Part shown: positions 62,383 to 64,000 of the stretch, piece by piece
How the letters are laid out: each line of letters starts with the position of its first letter
Numbering within the stretch: position 1 is the stretch's first letter
NCBI RefSeq assembly: GCF_004349265.1
Contig: NZ_SMFL01000011.1
Coordinates: 62,001 to 126,000, forward strand
From: Dyadobacter psychrotolerans
GTDB taxonomy: Bacteria; Bacteroidota; Bacteroidia; Cytophagales; Spirosomataceae
DNA length: 64,000 nucleotides
Reading direction: 5' to 3'
Notes under the pieces: generated by a model
The model's database searches: none
The model's input: only the letters and a program-made list of their open reading frames with translations
Told to the model about the DNA's origin: nothing
Made by a program: the position numbers and the translations under genes

Positions 62383-62754
62383 CTAAAGAACTAGTCTCTT
62401 GTATTCAAGTTTGCCTCTTCCAAAATTCACTAATAAACCAAGACGGTTGCGCGATGCTTTCAAGTAATTGATTGTTTGGGCCAGATGTTCGTCTGTTAAA
62501 ATGTTACAGCATTTTACTTCAAGTATGATTTTATTGAAAATGACAAAATCAGCATAGAATTGGTGAGGAAGAAGAATCTCCTGAAAATAAATTGGATAGA
62601 CTTTCTCTCTTTCATATAAAATATCATCCCTATTGAACAGAATTTCCAAGGCATCTTTATAAACAATTTCTAAAAAACCATGGCCTAATTCGTTATGAAC
62701 TTCCATACATTTTCCAATAATCTCATATGATTCTTCTTTATAAATTAGATCCAT
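62383..62754 (-). CDS. GxxExxY protein
   Basis: A 123-residue member of the GxxExxY family. Name-giving motif: ELGHGFLEIVYKDALEILF (G-F-L-E-I-V-Y). Other conserved parts are the N-terminal SYEIIGKCMEVHNELG, HQFYADFVIFNKIILEVKCC (restriction-fold-like D...E-K) and QTINYLKASRNRLGLLVNFG near the end. Function unknown; a nuclease-fold relation has been suggested from motif layout. It sits between the oxoprolinase gene and the transporter on the same strand. Confidence 0.88.
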   Translation of the reverse strand: MDLIYKEESYEIIGKCMEVHNELGHGFLEIVYKDALEILFNRDDILYEREKVYPIYFQEILLPHQFYADFVIFNKIILEVKCCNILTDEHLAQTINYLKASRNRLGLLVNFGRGKLEYKRLVL

Positions 62755-62831
62755 ATTTACAAATTTAATTAGTGTGTTGTTTAGTTTACTGGATTAAGAC
62801 CGGAAGTCTAACTGAAAATCCTCCATAATAA

Positions 62832-64000
62832 TTAGTGTAAATTAGTGCATTCGTGGCATAAACTTTCTCCAAATCCCCCGCCGCCTGGCGTCTCGATAAC
62901 CAAGATATCACCAGCTTCGGCTTCAAAACTGCATATTCCCTGCAGCTTCGAAGTTTGGTTGTTTGAAATCAGTGTATGTTCCCCGCATTTACCGTCTTCG
63001 CCGCCGTTCAGTCCGTAAGGTGCATATTTGCGATGCTGACCGAGTAAGGTAACTTGTAATGGTTCGAGGAATTGGATCTTTCTGGTAATGCCGTCACCGC
63101 CCCGGAATTTTCCCTTTCCTCCTGAATTTTTGCGAATACCAAATTCGAGTAAACGAACCGGGTACTTTCGTTCGAGCTGTTCGGGGTCGGTGATGCGGGT
63201 ATTGGTCATGTGCTGATGTACGGCTGATCTTCCGTTGAATCCTGAAGCGGCTCCGACACCACCGCCAATCGTTTCATAATATCCGAAATTTTTATTCCCA
63301 AAAAGAAAATTATTCATCGTTCCCTGGCTACATGCTGCCAAACCGAAAGCTTTTAATAAGGTATCGACCAGTCGCTGACTCACTTCCGTGTTGCCGCCAA
63401 CAACAGCCGGACATAGTAGGGGATCGTCTGAAAAATTGGGGTGCAGGAAGCTGTTTTCAGGCAAAATGATCTCTACGTTTTTCATCAGTCCGTCGTTTAG
63501 GGGTATTTCTTTATTTACCAATAACCTCAGAACATATAATATCGCACTGTGAAGTATCGAAATATTGGCATTGAGATTATTGGGATGAACGGCCGAGGTT
63601 CCTGCGAAATCAAAGACCTGTTTTTGCGGACTGATAGTAATAGAAACCTGAATACGGTGGTCATCATCCAGGAATTCGGCGGCTTCAAAAGACTTTCCGT
63701 GAAGGGGAGTTAAAGTGTTTTCAAGTTGGATAACTGCACTTGCTTTTAACAGGTTCATATACTTTTTCACTGTATCGATGCCGTACAATTCAGCCAGTTT
63801 AAGCAGCTGCTGACTTCCTTTTCTCAAAGCAGACAAAGCAGCAACAATATCTGCTTCATTCGAAAGGAAATTCCGTGTTGGATAAGATCCTTCTGTGAAA
63901 AGTTTATGAATTGTATCCCATTGAAATACGCCTTCTTTAACCAGATACTGCGGAAGGATTACAACACCTTCTTCCGCCAGACAAACAGCATCGGGAGGCA
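62832..64000 (-). CDS. Hydantoinase B / 5-oxoprolinase family protein (partial, runs off right edge)
   Basis: At least 389 residues; the frame is open to the window edge without a start (VVILPQYLVKEGVFQW and EGSYPTRNFLSNEADIVAAL lie upstream of the first in-frame TTG). HyuB/oxoprolinase signatures: VFDFAGTSAVHPNNLNANIS, ILPENSFLHPNF, VVGGNTEVSQRLVDTLLKAF, YYETIGGGVGAASGFNGRSA, HMTNTRITDPEQLERKYPVR and GGKGKFRGGDGITRKIQFLE. The C-terminus ends ETPGGGGFGES. Such enzymes use ATP to open 5-oxoproline or hydantoins. Whether HyuA is fused upstream lies outside the window. Confidence 0.93.
   Translation of the reverse strand, partial: PPDAVCLAEEGVVILPQYLVKEGVFQWDTIHKLFTEGSYPTRNFLSNEADIVAALSALRKGSQQLLKLAELYGIDTVKKYMNLLKASAVIQLENTLTPLHGKSFEAAEFLDDDHRIQVSITISPQKQVFDFAGTSAVHPNNLNANISILHSAILYVLRLLVNKEIPLNDGLMKNVEIILPENSFLHPNFSDDPLLCPAVVGGNTEVSQRLVDTLLKAFGLAACSQGTMNNFLFGNKNFGYYETIGGGVGAASGFNGRSAVHQHMTNTRITDPEQLERKYPVRLLEFGIRKNSGGKGKFRGGDGITRKIQFLEPLQVTLLGQHRKYAPYGLNGGEDGKCGEHTLISNNQTSKLQGICSFEAEAGDILVIETPGGGGFGESLCHECTNLH

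Overview
The window looks like a chromosomal segment of a Bacteroidota bacterium of the Cytophagales/Spirosomaceae type (Dyadobacter-like; genus is an inference). Supporting signs are SusC/SusD outer-membrane import proteins, BlaR1-like M56 peptidases fused to TonB domains, ExbB/ExbD, DUF4136, YCF48-type and GxxExxY proteins, a YpdA-type reductase, a queuine tRNA-ribosyltransferase without the usual zinc cysteines, and promoters fitting the Bacteroidota pattern (TTG, about 20 bases, TAnnTTTG) instead of sigma-70 -35/-10 boxes.

Layout. 1-9.5 kb: a small Cys-motif protein, a Uma2 protein, ExbB/ExbD, a Gfo/Idh/MocA oxidoreductase, then a BlaI repressor driving M56/TonB sensor-like proteins (two intact copies and one decayed copy between them), and a second Uma2 protein. 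9.6-22.3 kb: housekeeping genes (pyk, priA, pabB/pabC, a YpdA-like reductase, dnaG) with a RelE/ParE toxin-antitoxin pair, a YCF48-like secreted protein, YtxH, a DUF4136 lipoprotein and a LysR regulator. 22.3-33.2 kb: an exopolysaccharide operon read leftward (Wzc-type tyrosine kinase, NeuB, NeuC and NeuA-like nonulosonic/sialic acid genes, two glycosyltransferase-like proteins, a Wzy-like polymerase), preceded by glf. 33.3-38.5 kb: an OmpA porin, tgt, a GT2 glycosyltransferase, rsmG, a small PH-like protein and tRNA-Asn.

Immediately after tRNA-Asn (38.3-41.4 kb) is a small accessory patch: a partial tRNA-Asn copy, a frameshifted and truncated HsdR, an opposing 5' fragment of a SIR2-like gene joined to it, and an apparently intact DUF433/PIN-like toxin-antitoxin pair with a palindrome just before its start codon. 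41.8-50.4 kb holds a secreted SGNH hydrolase, small unknown proteins, a large membrane glycosyltransferase-like protein, a secreted M28 peptidase, a frameshifted DUF6934 gene and an Xaa-Pro aminopeptidase. 50.5-61.1 kb resembles a polysaccharide-utilisation locus: SusD, SusC, a very large secreted ThuA/beta-propeller/HEAT/azurin-like protein, and a GH30 glycosidase. 61.1-64 kb holds an Nramp-like transporter without metal-binding motifs, a GxxExxY protein and a hydantoinase B/5-oxoprolinase gene that runs off the right edge.

No CRISPR array, rRNA operon, complete insertion sequence or prophage was seen. The most distinctive material is (i) the BlaI/M56 locus, whose two intact membrane peptidases carry different pieces of SusC-receptor N-termini, (ii) the azurin-tailed ThuA protein, (iii) the decayed defence island at tRNA-Asn, and (iv) an orphan plus-strand terminator upstream of dnaG that may mark an unannotated small RNA.
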